Shown here piece by piece: positions 30,340 to 41,268 of a DNA stretch of 64,000 nucleotides (positions within the stretch are counted from its first letter, which is position 1; each line of letters starts with the position of its first letter). This DNA is from Salvelinus alpinus. Its lineage: Eukaryota; Chordata; Actinopteri; Salmoniformes; Salmonidae. Below the pieces are notes generated by a model. The model did no database searches and was not told where the DNA came from. It saw only the letters and a list, made by a program, of their open reading frames with translations. The position numbers and the translations under genes are program-made. The stretch is taken from NCBI RefSeq assembly GCF_045679555.1, contig NC_092098.1:14336538-14400537 (forward strand), written 5' to 3'.

Positions 30340-30600
30340 TCCGGTAAATTGTGATAATCAGCACCTCAAAGCTATAACTTGGCCTCTCCCTCACTTTAAC
30401 GTCCTCCTGCGACAGCGACAAGCACGAGAACAGCGACAGGGCCTATCTGAGCAACACTGATCTCGTGAAATAAAACCAATGCAAAAGATAAATAGAATAA
30501 TACTAATCGTAATGTGATGTCAACGTCACAAGGATAGTCTGCGTAAATTCCGAGCCAACCTAAATTCAGCACCAAACCACATGAACTGCGCCACACAGTA
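30340..30600. repeat. copy 1 of an old local duplication with a CRE-like site
   Basis: Resembles 31755-31990: both have a block with ataatcagca...cacctcaaa and later aatgtgaygtcaacgtcaca (30511 and 31916, 1,405 bp apart). Copy 1 also has two acagcgaca strings near 30412 and 30434, the same core as the protocadherin promoter motif. Confidence 0.55.
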
Positions 30601-30654
30601 TCTAGATCTCCAAACAAGATTTCTTGAATGAGTAGCGCTGTAATTGCCAGAAAT

Positions 30655-31440
30655 GGGATTATAAATAAACATGTTTCCATCCACACTTTTTATGTGACTA
30701 GTCATACCGTATCAACAACAACAAAAAATCACATCTGTGATGGAAACAGAAAGTTTCGGTGCTATTGTATAAATGCCAACAGATTATTTGTTTGTTCGAC
30801 ATGGTGGGATCTTTTTGTGTCGGTTAAATTAATTAGGCGAGAAATGGTGGTGGAAACGTTGGTTATATTGATATAATAACCATTATATCGAAGTAAACTT
30901 GGAGTCACGCGATAAATGTTGTGTGGTCCTCCCACTACGACTCGGGAAAGCATGCAGGCTATAGGCTATAGATGAAATAAATGATGATCAACTTCACATG
31001 CTGGTGAAAGTCCACGGTGATATTGATGCTACTTTCTAATAAATATCGATGGTCTCATTCTGGTGACATGATGATAGATGCTTGACTGCCGTTTGACAAA
31101 TAAATGATATTCTTATCCATACTGATCTCATCATGTAGACTAGCCTACTCGCACAGCCTACCCGCACTGTATCTGCGAGCTTTTGGCTAGAGCGCGTGAC
31201 AAAACTATCTGTAGAGTTGAAAATGCGATGGAAACACATTGAACTTTAGATTTTTATACTTTAGGCCTACATCAAAATGTCAATGAAAAGGTACATTTTG
31301 TGTAGACTACATCATCATGCAGAGATTTTTTTCTGCAACAAGTACATTTGCTGGAAACACCACTGGTTGAAAAATGCGTATATTTTCTTCATGCGGATTA
31401 TAGAATATTCGCATGAAAATGTATTGCTTTTTGGATGTAA
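30655..31440. repeat. probable non-autonomous DNA element between the duplicated blocks
   Basis: Contains scattered gtttccatcca / tggaaac motifs in both orientations and taattaggcgagaaatgg, which recall a salmonid DNA element I know from memory. Ends are not resolved. Confidence 0.35.
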
Positions 31441-31754
31441 ACCTAGCTAGTGTCGATGTCGATATCAAGCCACATCCTCTGACTCTGTGTGATGGTGAAG
31501 TATATTCTTAGGGAACACCCGCACAGTGTCCAATATCAAAACACATTTGATCCAAGTGCAGATTCGAAACGCCAAAATATAAAAATAATATATTAAAAAT
31601 AATATTCTTCCTCACATATTGCCATTTCTCTTAATCTGCTTCTTTGATTTCATGTTGACGGCTAGGCTCATATACGGGCCCCACTAAATGGTCTGTAAAA
31701 CGTGCAAGACAGTATTTCAATTATGCTATACATACCTGTGATGAAACTCCCCTG

Positions 31755-31990
31755 CAAGTTGTCATAATCAGCAGCACCTCAAAAACAGAACTTGAGATGG
31801 CCTCGATCTCACTGTAGAAGTCGCACTGCAAAAGCAACAACAGAACGATAGCGATATGGCTCTAAATCTCAGAGCAACAGATAGATAAGAATTCAACTTT
31901 TGACGCAATAATCATAATGTGACGTCAACGTCACAGCGATTGTCTACGTCAATTCAGCACCACATTCCACAGGCAGGGCTCGGAACCACA
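31755..31990. repeat. copy 2 of an old local duplication with a CRE-like site
   Basis: Carries tgacgtcaacgtca at about 31919-31932, a full CRE (TGACGTCA) followed by a second half site. See 30340-30600. Confidence 0.55.
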
Positions 31991-32629
31991 GAAATATAAT
32001 CTACATTCTTGAATTTAGATTGTATTTATACGGTCACAACTACATTGTATGTCCCGTAGCCAAACGTAAGGCTCTGTGTGTCCTCCAGTCCACCCGTCCT
32101 AACCCACATTGATTCAAATAAATCAGCAGTAAGATCAGATTTTATACATATAAACATGTTTAAGAAGCCAAACGGGTCAAACATGAAGGTATAAAGTACA
32201 ACAATATGATATACATGCTTGTAAATTACTGCCTAACAGAATGCCGTGCACAATCTTCACAACGCAACCCTCAAGGCATTTGGAGACTTTGCCATAACTG
32301 CTGGTAACAGATATCCTCAGATCATTTCCCCCATTATCCCCACAAGTGGCTATAATTGCCCTTATATCTGCACAATCTCATCATCATTATCAACTAGGAC
32401 TGTACATGATATAAATTAAAAGAGAGAATTATGACACTGCTGTATTGAGAGAAAAGACTATGCTGTAAAGTATTAAATTATGTGTTCGAAGCATGGATTC
32501 AAACATACTAAACTATTTTAATTTCCCTTGTGCACAGAGGTTTATACTATATGGGTTGATTATATTAATAGTTAATGAACATCCACGGAAATGTGTATTA
32601 AATTGTATGCACAGTCTCTTCTAATATAT
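31991..32629 (-). other. 3' untranslated / flanking DNA of the four-exon protocadherin gene
   Basis: Follows the stop codon at 32630-32632 on the minus strand. AT-rich, with no further coding segment and no clear polyadenylation signal that I can single out. Confidence 0.4.
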
Positions 32630-32946
32630 TCATTTAAAAAAGTCATTGTTTATCAGGTTGTCCTCTCTCTGGTCAAAGCTCGGGTCATAGCTAGAGATGA
32701 GCCTCTTATTCTTTCCAAACGTAGAGAATGAGTTGTAGACATCCAGTTCCCCCCTGGGTGCAGGCTTCAGAGTGCAGTACCCAGACGGTGTGCCAGGGAT
32801 GTAGACGTTGTGCTGGTAGTCAGGTGGTGGCTGTGCAGATGGAGGCTGGGTGTAGCTCGGAGTCCACGAACGGGTTGGAACCCTTCCTGCACTTCCAACA
32901 CTTCCTAGCTCTCCAATCCCTTCGACCTGGGAGGACATCTTGTATT
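32630..32946 (-). CDS. constant exon 3 (last coding exon) of the four-exon protocadherin
   Basis: Acceptor tttgttagcag|AA, then YKMSSQVEGIGELGSVGSAG, PPPDYQHNVYIPGTPSGYCT, LKPAPRGELDVYNSFSTFGK and NKRLISSYDPSFDQREDNLI, stop TGA at 32630-32632. The split Glu codon (G|AA) matches exon 2. IPG and FGK motifs align with those of gamma and alpha constants. Confidence 0.85.
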
Positions 32947-35900
32947 CTGCTAACAAAACAAATCACATAATAAAGTGTTCGTTAGTTAGTGTGATATCTG
33001 CAATAGCAACATGTTATAAAGTGTGGAATAATGTCATGGCGTCAGTTTTATCATTATTTCTCTAGACAGCCGGTCTGTATTTTGTTGTCTTTTAGTATTG
33101 GCATAGAATATTTTCTGACACTGTAGGTTCCTGGTCCACGTACCACGCATATGACTACCCCAGGTATAGTACTGTGGTGCCACCGGGCAGGAAAAGCCAT
33201 CCGGGTCCGGCCTGGGTCTACGTGGGAAGGTCCTCTCCATGGAGCTAAAGCTGTAGAAAGAAAATAAAAATAAGGACCTAGAATGACTCCTTGTTGTGTG
33301 TGTGTGTGCGTTCATGCCCCTCCCTACCTTCAGGCTACGCTCAAACCCTACACCCGAGCACTCCGTTCTGCCACCTCTGGTCTCTTGGACCTCCCACCCT
33401 TACCGGAGTGCAGCTCCCGCTCAGCCCAGTCCAAGCTCTTCTCTGTCCTGGCACACCAATGGTGGAACCAGCTTCCCCCTGAAGTTAGGACAGCAGAGTC
33501 TCTGCCCATCTTCCGAACACATCTGAAACCCTACCTCTTCAAACAGTATCTTAAATAATCCTCCTCCTCACCTCAACCCCCCCTCTACTGACAGCTACGT
33601 TATAGAAGAAAAAATGACTTTCTATGCCTGTGATATGTGGTTGTCCCACCTAGCTATCTTAAGATGAATGCACTAACTGAGCGTCTCTAATTGACTAAAA
33701 TGTCAAATGTGTGTGTGTGTGTGTGTGTGTGCTCGCTAGTTTTTTTTTCCACCAGCATTTCTGTTGACCTTTTGTGTGCTGAATTTCGTTGATTTTTCGT
33801 CAATGTCCAGTCCATGTTCGCTTGCTTGAGCTGCACAATTGAGAACGTAGAGAGGTTAGTAATACAACTGAAATGATAGTCCACATCAATTACATGTAAT
33901 TGTCACGAATAAATATGAGTCTGTGAGAAATATTACATGATGTACTTTGCAGTGGATAGTCAATTGCCACTTGAAATAAATCAATAAGGAATGAATAAAT
34001 TAACTACTGACTAGGAAAATGGGCAGTACAGTTGTATCACGTCTTGCACTAATGTTCTACACTAGGCCTACTACAGTCCATTAACGCACCCATGCATGCA
34101 ACTATTGCCCCCCTGTGGCACGATGGAGCATCCCTAGGGAGAAGCAGATTATGTGAAGTTGCAAGTGAGCCACCATCCCCAGTCATCAGAGTGATTCTAC
34201 ATATGTATATGTATATGTATATGTATATGCGTTCTGCATGTTTTATTTATTTATTTCATGACTTTTAAACCGTTACATTCGGATACATTCATTATTTGAT
34301 ATATTACTGTGTGTACTGTATGAGTCCCATCACACTATGGACGTCTTGCTCTATTCACGTTCAAGGTCTTGCAGCGTCAGTTTATCCTTGAACAGACACA
34401 TGGAAATTGTTGGTTTGCTGAGGCAATCAGAATAACAATACAATAAGTTGTTTTGCTTATAGCACGTAATACTTCACATGACCTCTCCATTTCTATAAGC
34501 CTTTACACTTTTACAGTATCACCTGGGCTACAATTGATTTATGTTACATTATATATTACATATAAACCATGGTGGATAGACTAACCACGGACCGTTTTAA
34601 GGATTATTAAACCAGTGACGTTTGCCCCTGACCTTAGCTCAGTCGCTACTAATAGTATAATTGTGTCTCAGTCCACTTCAATACATATAGTCTTCATGCA
34701 TCATTTTAATAGTATGACTTTGGAAGTCATATTTTGTACTTTAAACGTTAGCGGTACCTTTGATTTCAATGTAATTAGCTTTCCCGACTTGTGCGTAATT
34801 ACTTTCCGTTCATTGACAGATTTATCATTTGCAATGTTTCTTAGTTGTTGAACAAGCATGAGTGACAATCATCAAAATGATACAAATAAAATGATAAATT
34901 ATAATTATTTGGAAGTCTGATGTGATTATATTTGGAGCAGTACGGGCCTAGGCCATTTACCTCGTTCGGAATAGTTGCTCCGTTGTTCACTATCAGGCTG
35001 CGGGAGTCCTGTGCGCTCCAACCCGATTTGGGGTAGTCTGCGCCCTTGGCATTATTTTTCTGTGGAGTCGCATTCATTGGACTGCATGACTTTAGGAACA
35101 TGAACTCGCTCTTGGATGATTCCGGGGTCAGACACATCTTGTAGCAGTATGGCTGAGAAAGGGGGCCGTTGCCATTTGCCTCAACGCAGTTCGTGGATCC
35201 TTTGGTGCTTGTGGTTATCTGCACGTTCAAGTTGGACTTCTTGAACACATCAGTGGTAGACTCCTCTGATCGGAACCCGCAGCATGCACTCAGAGAGCAG
35301 TTATACCTCCGAATGGAATGTCTGTCCCTGTATCCCTTTATCGCTGCCAGGACGATAATAGCCACCAGAAACGTGAACGAGATAACGCCCAGAGACACTA
35401 TTAAGTACAGCGTGAGGTTCGAGCGGTACTGGGGGCTCAGTGTGAGGTCGCCGAAATCAGGCAGCGATTCTGGCACGTTGTCAACAACTGACAGGATGAT
35501 GGAAACTGTGGCCGAAAGGGGTGGCTGACCGTTGTCCTTGACCAGAATGACCAGCATTTGCCTTATGGGGTCTTTTTCCACAAATCGGCGAATCGTCCTG
35601 ATTTCGCCCGTGTACAGGGCGACGCTAAACAGGCTCGGGTCGTTTGCCTGGAGCACCTGGTAGAACAGACGCGAGTTTTGACCTGCGTCTGCGTCCATCG
35701 CAGTGATTTTTGCCACAAGATAGCCAGCATCAACTGACCTGGGCACAACTTCAGTCGCCGCGGTGCCGTTTTGGGGTAGAGGTGCTACTATGACTGGTGC
35801 ATTGTCATTTTGGTCCAAAATAAAGACATTTACTGTAACATTGGTTCTCAGGGGTGGAAACCCGGCATCTTGTGCTTGGACTAAAATCTGAAAGTTTCTT

Positions 35901-37489
35901 AGCTGCTCATGGTCAAAAGAACGCAATGCGTAGATATTCCCGTTGTCTGAGTTTATGGAGACGTAGGTGGACACGGGCATCCCCTGTATATCACCTTCCA
36001 GAATAGAGTAAGAGAGATAGGCATTTTGGTCTGAATCTGGATCCAGGGCAGTAACCGAGCAAATTGAGGCTCCTGGTGCGTTATTCTCTGTCAAATAGAC
36101 GGTGTATGATGGCTGCTTGAATCGGGGTGTGTTGTCGTTCATGTCTGACACTTGAACTAAAATAGTTTTCCTTGTGAACAAGGGAGGTGCGCCCATATCT
36201 CTTGCTGTGAGAGTGATGTTGTACTCTGGCACCGTCTCTCTGTCCAAAAAATCACAAGTAACCAAAGTGTAATAGTTCTTAAAAGAGGAGTGGAGCTGGA
36301 AGGGGACATGATGTGGAATTTCACAGTCAACATTCCCATTTTCACCTGAGTCTTTGTCCATGACGCTGATGACAGCTATCACAGTCCCCGGTGGGGCGTC
36401 CTCTTGGACAGGTGTGGACACTGATGTCAAGATCACCTCCGGGAGGTTGTCATTCACATCTAAGATATTGACCAGAACTTTACAGTGCACGGCCACTGCC
36501 GATGGGCCCTTGTCCTTGGCTTGCACATATATCTCATGCATCCTGGCCTTTTCATAATCTACGACCCCTTTCACTCTGATCTCTCCAGTGCGCGAATCCA
36601 CACTGAAAAGCTCGCGCACTTTTATGGGAGCATGCCCGCTGAAAGAGTATGTGATATCCGCATTAGGACCCTCATCCAAATCCGATGCGTTTAGTTTTAT
36701 CACAACGGTGCCCTTCGGTGCGTTTTCCACAAGCCTCACTCTGTAGAAAGACTGGTCGAACACGGGCGCGTTGTCATTTGCATCCAGAACTGTTATATTG
36801 ATTTGCGCTGTCCCAGATCTTTCTGGCGAGCCTCCATCCACAGCCGTCAGCACCATTTGGTGCGTATTCTGCTGCTCTCTGTCCAAGGGGCTCTCCAGGA
36901 CCAACTCCGCAAACTTACTGCCATCACTACGCGTCTGGATGTCCAGGACAAAATGTTCATTCACACTCAGCAGATAAGAGCGGAGCGAGTTGCTGCCAAC
37001 GTCCAAGTCCTGCGCGCTCTCTAGTGGGAAGCGGGACCCGGGTACCGCCGACTCGGATATATCCAAATTAAACTCACTCCACGGAAAACTGGGTGAGTTA
37101 TCGTTCACATCTAAAATCTCCACCTCAACCCTGTACAGTTCCAATGGGTTTTCAATTACCACTTGCAAATGGAAAGAGCAAGACAGACTCTGTTCACATA
37201 GTTCCTCTCGATCAATTATTTCGTTTACAAATAAAATACAATTTTCTAAATTCACCTCCAAGTATTGCTTTTTTGCTCCTGAAACTATCCTGAACCTGCG
37301 CGCAGAGAGTCTCTCGACGTCTAAACCCAAGTCATCGGCTATATTTCCAACAAAAGCGCCATGTTCCAGTTCCTCAGGGATTGAATAACGAATCTGAGCC
37401 CAAACTAAATCCAGGACACATACGACGAGAGCTAGGCATGTCACCTGCCATATCCCCCCAAGCCGTCTCTTTGCGCCTCGGAGGTCCAT
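32630..37489 (-). CDS. protocadherin gene with its own three constant exons (complete, 4 exons)
   Basis: Joining 37489-34961, 33830-33769, 33250-33144 and 32946-32630 gives an open frame of about 1,004 codons with matched phases (0, 2, 1) at each junction. It encodes an ectodomain of six cadherin repeats, a membrane helix, a variable cytoplasmic region and a constant C-terminus. The constant part starts LKQANMDWTLTKNQRN (compare gamma QAPPNTDWRFSQAQR), contains PDYQHNVYIPGTPSG (compare gamma PDYRQNVYIPG) and then STFGKNKRL (compare alpha ITFGKKEE), and ends NNDFFK without the lysine-rich tail of alpha and gamma constants. Exon number and phases copy the alpha/gamma plan. I infer a clustered protocadherin of a separate subcluster with one variable exon in view; fish and shark subclusters beyond alpha, beta and gamma (such as delta) are candidates. 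No further protocadherin exon is seen to the right, so this looks like the 5' edge of the cluster. Confidence 0.85.
33144..33250 (-). CDS. constant exon 2 of the four-exon protocadherin
   Basis: A 107-bp exon: acceptor tttctacag|C, donor G|gtacgt. It begins with one base that completes the split Ser codon, then codes FSSMERTFPRRPRPDPDGFS and CPVAPQYYTWGSHMR, and leaves one base (G) for the next junction. Phases agree on both sides. No close human counterpart comes to mind. Confidence 0.75.
33325..33710 (+). mobile_element. LINE 3' fragment in the intron between constant exons 1 and 2
   Basis: The plus strand codes YTRALRSATSGLLDLPPLPE then HQWWNQLPPEVRTAESLPIF and RTHLKPYLFKQYLK, stop; this is the C-terminal end of a fish LINE. 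It is followed by a damaged tail (gatgaatgcactaactgagc) and by (TG)n at 33710-33731. It fills most of the 518-bp intron and runs opposite to the gene. Confidence 0.7.
33769..33830 (-). CDS. constant exon 1 of the four-exon protocadherin
   Basis: A 62-bp exon: acceptor ttgtgcag|CTC, coding LKQANMDWTLTKNQRNSAHK plus two bases AG, donor AAAAG|gtcaac. The gamma constant exon 1 is about the same size with the same phases and starts QAPPNTDWRF; the shared QA, N and DW residues support homology. The donor is weak at +3 to +6, so it is the least certain junction. Confidence 0.72.
33831..34960 (-). other. intron between variable exon and constant exon 1
   Basis: Contains a short (ATGTAT)n array at about 34198-34229 and no other feature I can name. 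Confidence 0.5.
34961..37489 (-). CDS. variable exon (exon 1) of the four-exon protocadherin
   Basis: 843 codons from ATG at 37487-37489 to the donor GAG|gtaaat (34955-34960), phase 0. Signal peptide about 1-31, six cadherin repeats (DVNDNSP, DANDNAP, DVNDNLP, DMNDNTP, DQNDNAP), membrane helix about 690-716 (LYLIVSLGVISFTFLVAIIV), then about 125 cytoplasmic residues with the block YCYKMCLTPESSKSEFMFLK, which resembles beta/gamma tails (YEVCLTGGSGTNEFKFLKP). Reading on past 34961 meets intronic codons and should not be counted. Confidence 0.93.
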
Positions 37490-37783
37490 CTGAGCGACGG
37501 ATTATACTACAAAAATGCGCACTCCATGGGTTTCAGTTAGAAAATCATTACGTTTAAATATATATTATTCTGTAAATAATCATTTTACAATGTTACTATT
37601 TTATTCTAAATGAAAAAAAGTGAATATAAAGATATAGGCTAATAGCATCCACAACTTGAAGTGGAGCCTTGGAGTTCGCCCCATCCGAGTGTCTTTGAAT
37701 GTGTGTGTGAGTGAGCAAAGAAGAGGAGAGAGGGAGGCGTGCGCGGAGGAGGTTGGTGTCTCTGATTAGCATTGTGATGCTCT

Positions 37784-37831
<48 letters not shown>

Positions 37832-39567
37832 CGTGCGTGCGTGTGTGTGTTTATTGGCTCAATCCCAGTATTCCGATAGGGAAAAGCGACATCTGCTCTG
37901 ATTCCAGTTTGAGCACAACACCATAGGCTAATCTTTCGCACTAATCAAATGCAGCGACCGTGTTATTTAGCCCAATTTCTACGGGACGGGACGGGGAGGC
38001 TAAAATGATAGGCTATGATAGTTTAGTTGAATTAAACTAATTTATCTCTCTTGAAGGTTACAATACAAAATAGCATCCATGCATGGTTCATGCGACATAT
38101 CGTATGCTTTAAAATTTCAAAAAGTGTCTTACCTATTTTGGGGTTACAAATGGTTGTTGATTTGATCCTCGCTATGTCAAATAGATCTACTGCAGTAGCT
38201 TCATTAAAAATAACCACTTGCAGAAGAAGAAAGTAATAGGCTAGGCTACAATCAAATCTATAGCATAAGCCTTACAACGCATAGGCACATCTTTGAATAA
38301 AACCTAAACATTTTCTATTTTTGAGAGCAAATAAGTAACATCTCACTAAAATAAACGACCAAAATGTATAGTTTAAACATTAAAATAAACCGTTTTCAGT
38401 AGGCTATAGGCTAGGCTATTCCAGCTGTGCGTGTGAGTAGAGGATGTGTCTCCTCACCAGTGAGAGGTCATCCTCTCATCACTCCATCACACGCCTGCTC
38501 TAAAAACTCTCCAATCCCCTTGTTTTAAATAAGATGAAAACACAATCTGTCTAACGGAATGAAACCACAGCAGATGGCGAGGTTTTCCGTGGGCTCGTGC
38601 TCTTTTTAATTAACGGAGTGGGGATTAGAGGGAAGTGTTCCGGGATCATTAGCGAACAGAGGAATTAAGATGTTTTGTGAGAAATAAACCCGGGGCTATC
38701 CGTGGGACGCACAGCGGTTTTCGCTGGTGCAGTTGCATTGACCTGTTTTCCACATGCCTTAAGTGCATGTTTAACGTCATTTACCCACAGCGGAAACAGA
38801 TTTTAACTGCTACGCGGCGGTTGGTATCGTGACAAACACATTTACGGATAAAAAGACAAAGGGATTACCACACGCACGCACGCACACGCACACACACCAT
38901 TATAAAACAAATACTAAAAGTAAAGTAGGGTATCTAGCAATACATCTGGTCTTGGTCTTAATTACAGCAAATCTGTAAAGCTGCAGATGTGGAAAATACA
39001 GTAAACGGTATTTTAGATGCGTTTACCATCAGTGTTAGACCTAATCCTTTATTTTCTAAATCCGCCAGTATAAATCCAAGGATGTAAGTTAGATTAAGAT
39101 ATAGGCCTACCTACACTAACGGCCCACCAATATCACGAAACGCACACGATTTCTATGAATCTAATATTTTATATTCATGGATTTTCTCAAAAATGCTTCC
39201 AACGATTTGCTGTCTGGTAGTGTGTTACGTGCTAGGAGATTACAAGTGATCATGATAAATGCGTGGGGGAAAAAGATCGTCTCGGCGCCATCTGGCGTAT
39301 CAGTCAAAAAGCAGTATACCTTTGATGAAGGCGGTGGCGCTCAGAGGAATTTACAGGAGAAGATGCAACCGTAGGATATTTCGTTAGGGTGCCTGTGAAG
39401 GCCAGTAGAGGGAGACATATACTTTAGATTAGCGTCATTGGTCTGAGTCAATGGGAGGCTCTCTCTCGCTCTCTCTCTCTCTCAGGGTGCAGAGATGGAG
39501 CAAGGTGCCACAGACAGGGAATGTCAGGAATCCCAAAGGAATGTGGGCACTACCCTCACCCTCACCA

Positions 39568-39598
<31 letters not shown>

Positions 39599-41233
39599 TG
39601 AACAACACACATGTCCAAACATTTAAGGGATCAGGCATACAGGTAGATCTACACCAACTGTCAATCAAATGTATACCTATACAAATGTCTCTTATTGAGA
39701 TGTGCCTGACATAATGACAGTGGGTAAAGAGAGCGATCGACTGCAGGTCCTTATCTTTTTACATTCATCCTATGCTGTCATGCCAAGCGACTGTGGCTGA
39801 TGGGAAGAAGTCTGAAAAGTGAATAACTTAAAGGAGAGCAAATGTTAAGGAGAGAGGGAGAGGCAGAGGGGCCGAGAAGGACAGTGGGTGATGGCAACAG
39901 GAGTGGGGAAGATAAAGACCAAAGGGAAAGATTATAGGAAGGAGCGAGAGAATGAAAGGAGGGGAAAGGGGGTAGAGGACGATAGGGGCAGCCACAGCAC
40001 CTGTTACTCAGCTGTGTAAACCGTAGGATTCCCAAGGAAAAAGGAAAGATACTGTATGGGTTTAAGCACAAACAAGGAGTGTTTGAAACTAGGCAGATAA
40101 TACAGAGACATGCATCGCACCAGATTCATTTGTGTGTGTGACATACTTCTAAAGGACTGGCATATCCTGTACGGACTGGTGTGACTTGCAGCACTACAGT
40201 AGTTTTGGATGGTAGGCTACATGATGTGCAGTTCCACTACGTCCCTCAAAGTGGCAGCACTGATGCCTACATCAGACTTTCCTGGCTGTCAACATTGACT
40301 GTTTATTAGCTCATGTTAATACAACTTCCTGGCAATCCAATGCAACTACAGTGTAATGACAATGTACTCGTTGACACTATTATATTCACATGAACACTGT
40401 TCAAGGCCACAGATTATTATCCAAGGCCACATTCTCACCTGTCACCTGGTGCCCTCTCCCCTATTGCTATGTGCATGTTTCCTCCTCACTTTCTACCCCC
40501 AGCTGGGAATTGTGAAATGTTGATTGAATAACACCCCCAGAAGCCTATGTTTGTGTGAAAAATGGGAATTGTGAAATATTACTTGAATAACACCCATGGT
40601 GCATAGGAGGACAATGCTCTATCTATGTACATGGAAGAAGTCTGAAAGTCTTGTGTTCAAACAAGGGCTACATACAATTTCCCATCCAATGTCTGAGTGT
40701 GTTTCCAGTCTCAACTCTGTTTTGTTTTTTGACCCAAAAGCTCAACTATCATCCTTCACAACTAGGCTGATATATCAACTGTGTTTACACAGCTATAACA
40801 TAGTTATTAGGCCTACACATGCTGTAGTTGGACACAACAGTGAATAAATTACAGGATACATTAAAGACCTTGTATTTTCTTTTATATGCCCATATTGTAT
40901 TCTGTCTGTCCTTCTTCTCTCCACTCCTTTAATCTCCTCCATCCTGTCAACCCATCTTCCCTTTTCCTTGTTCTATTTTGAGCTAATTTCTGGTAAGAAT
41001 ATCTACTGTGAGAACCTAGACATTACCTTTGACACAAATTCAATTCAAGTTTTGTGAATATATCCTGAAAAACTATGGTAAGTGTGTGTGTGTTGGGGAC
41101 AGGACGTTACAGAGCCTTCCTGGAGAGAGGGATGAGTGCTTACCCAGGTTGAGGGATCATAAACAACATACTGTTCAGAGCCAATGAAAGAAGGGGGGAG
41201 GGAGAGCAAGATGAAATGTGACCTTGGCATGCT

Positions 41234-41268
<35 letters not shown>

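Noticed and set aside
33250-33315. Upstream part of the minus-strand frame containing constant exon 2 (His-Thr rich)
   Set aside because: It is intron with (TG)n; the acceptor tttctacag marks the exon edge.
34841-34960. Extension of the 34961-37489 frame to a stop at 34841
   Set aside because: It reads past a good donor into intron; the constant exons fit the donor phase.
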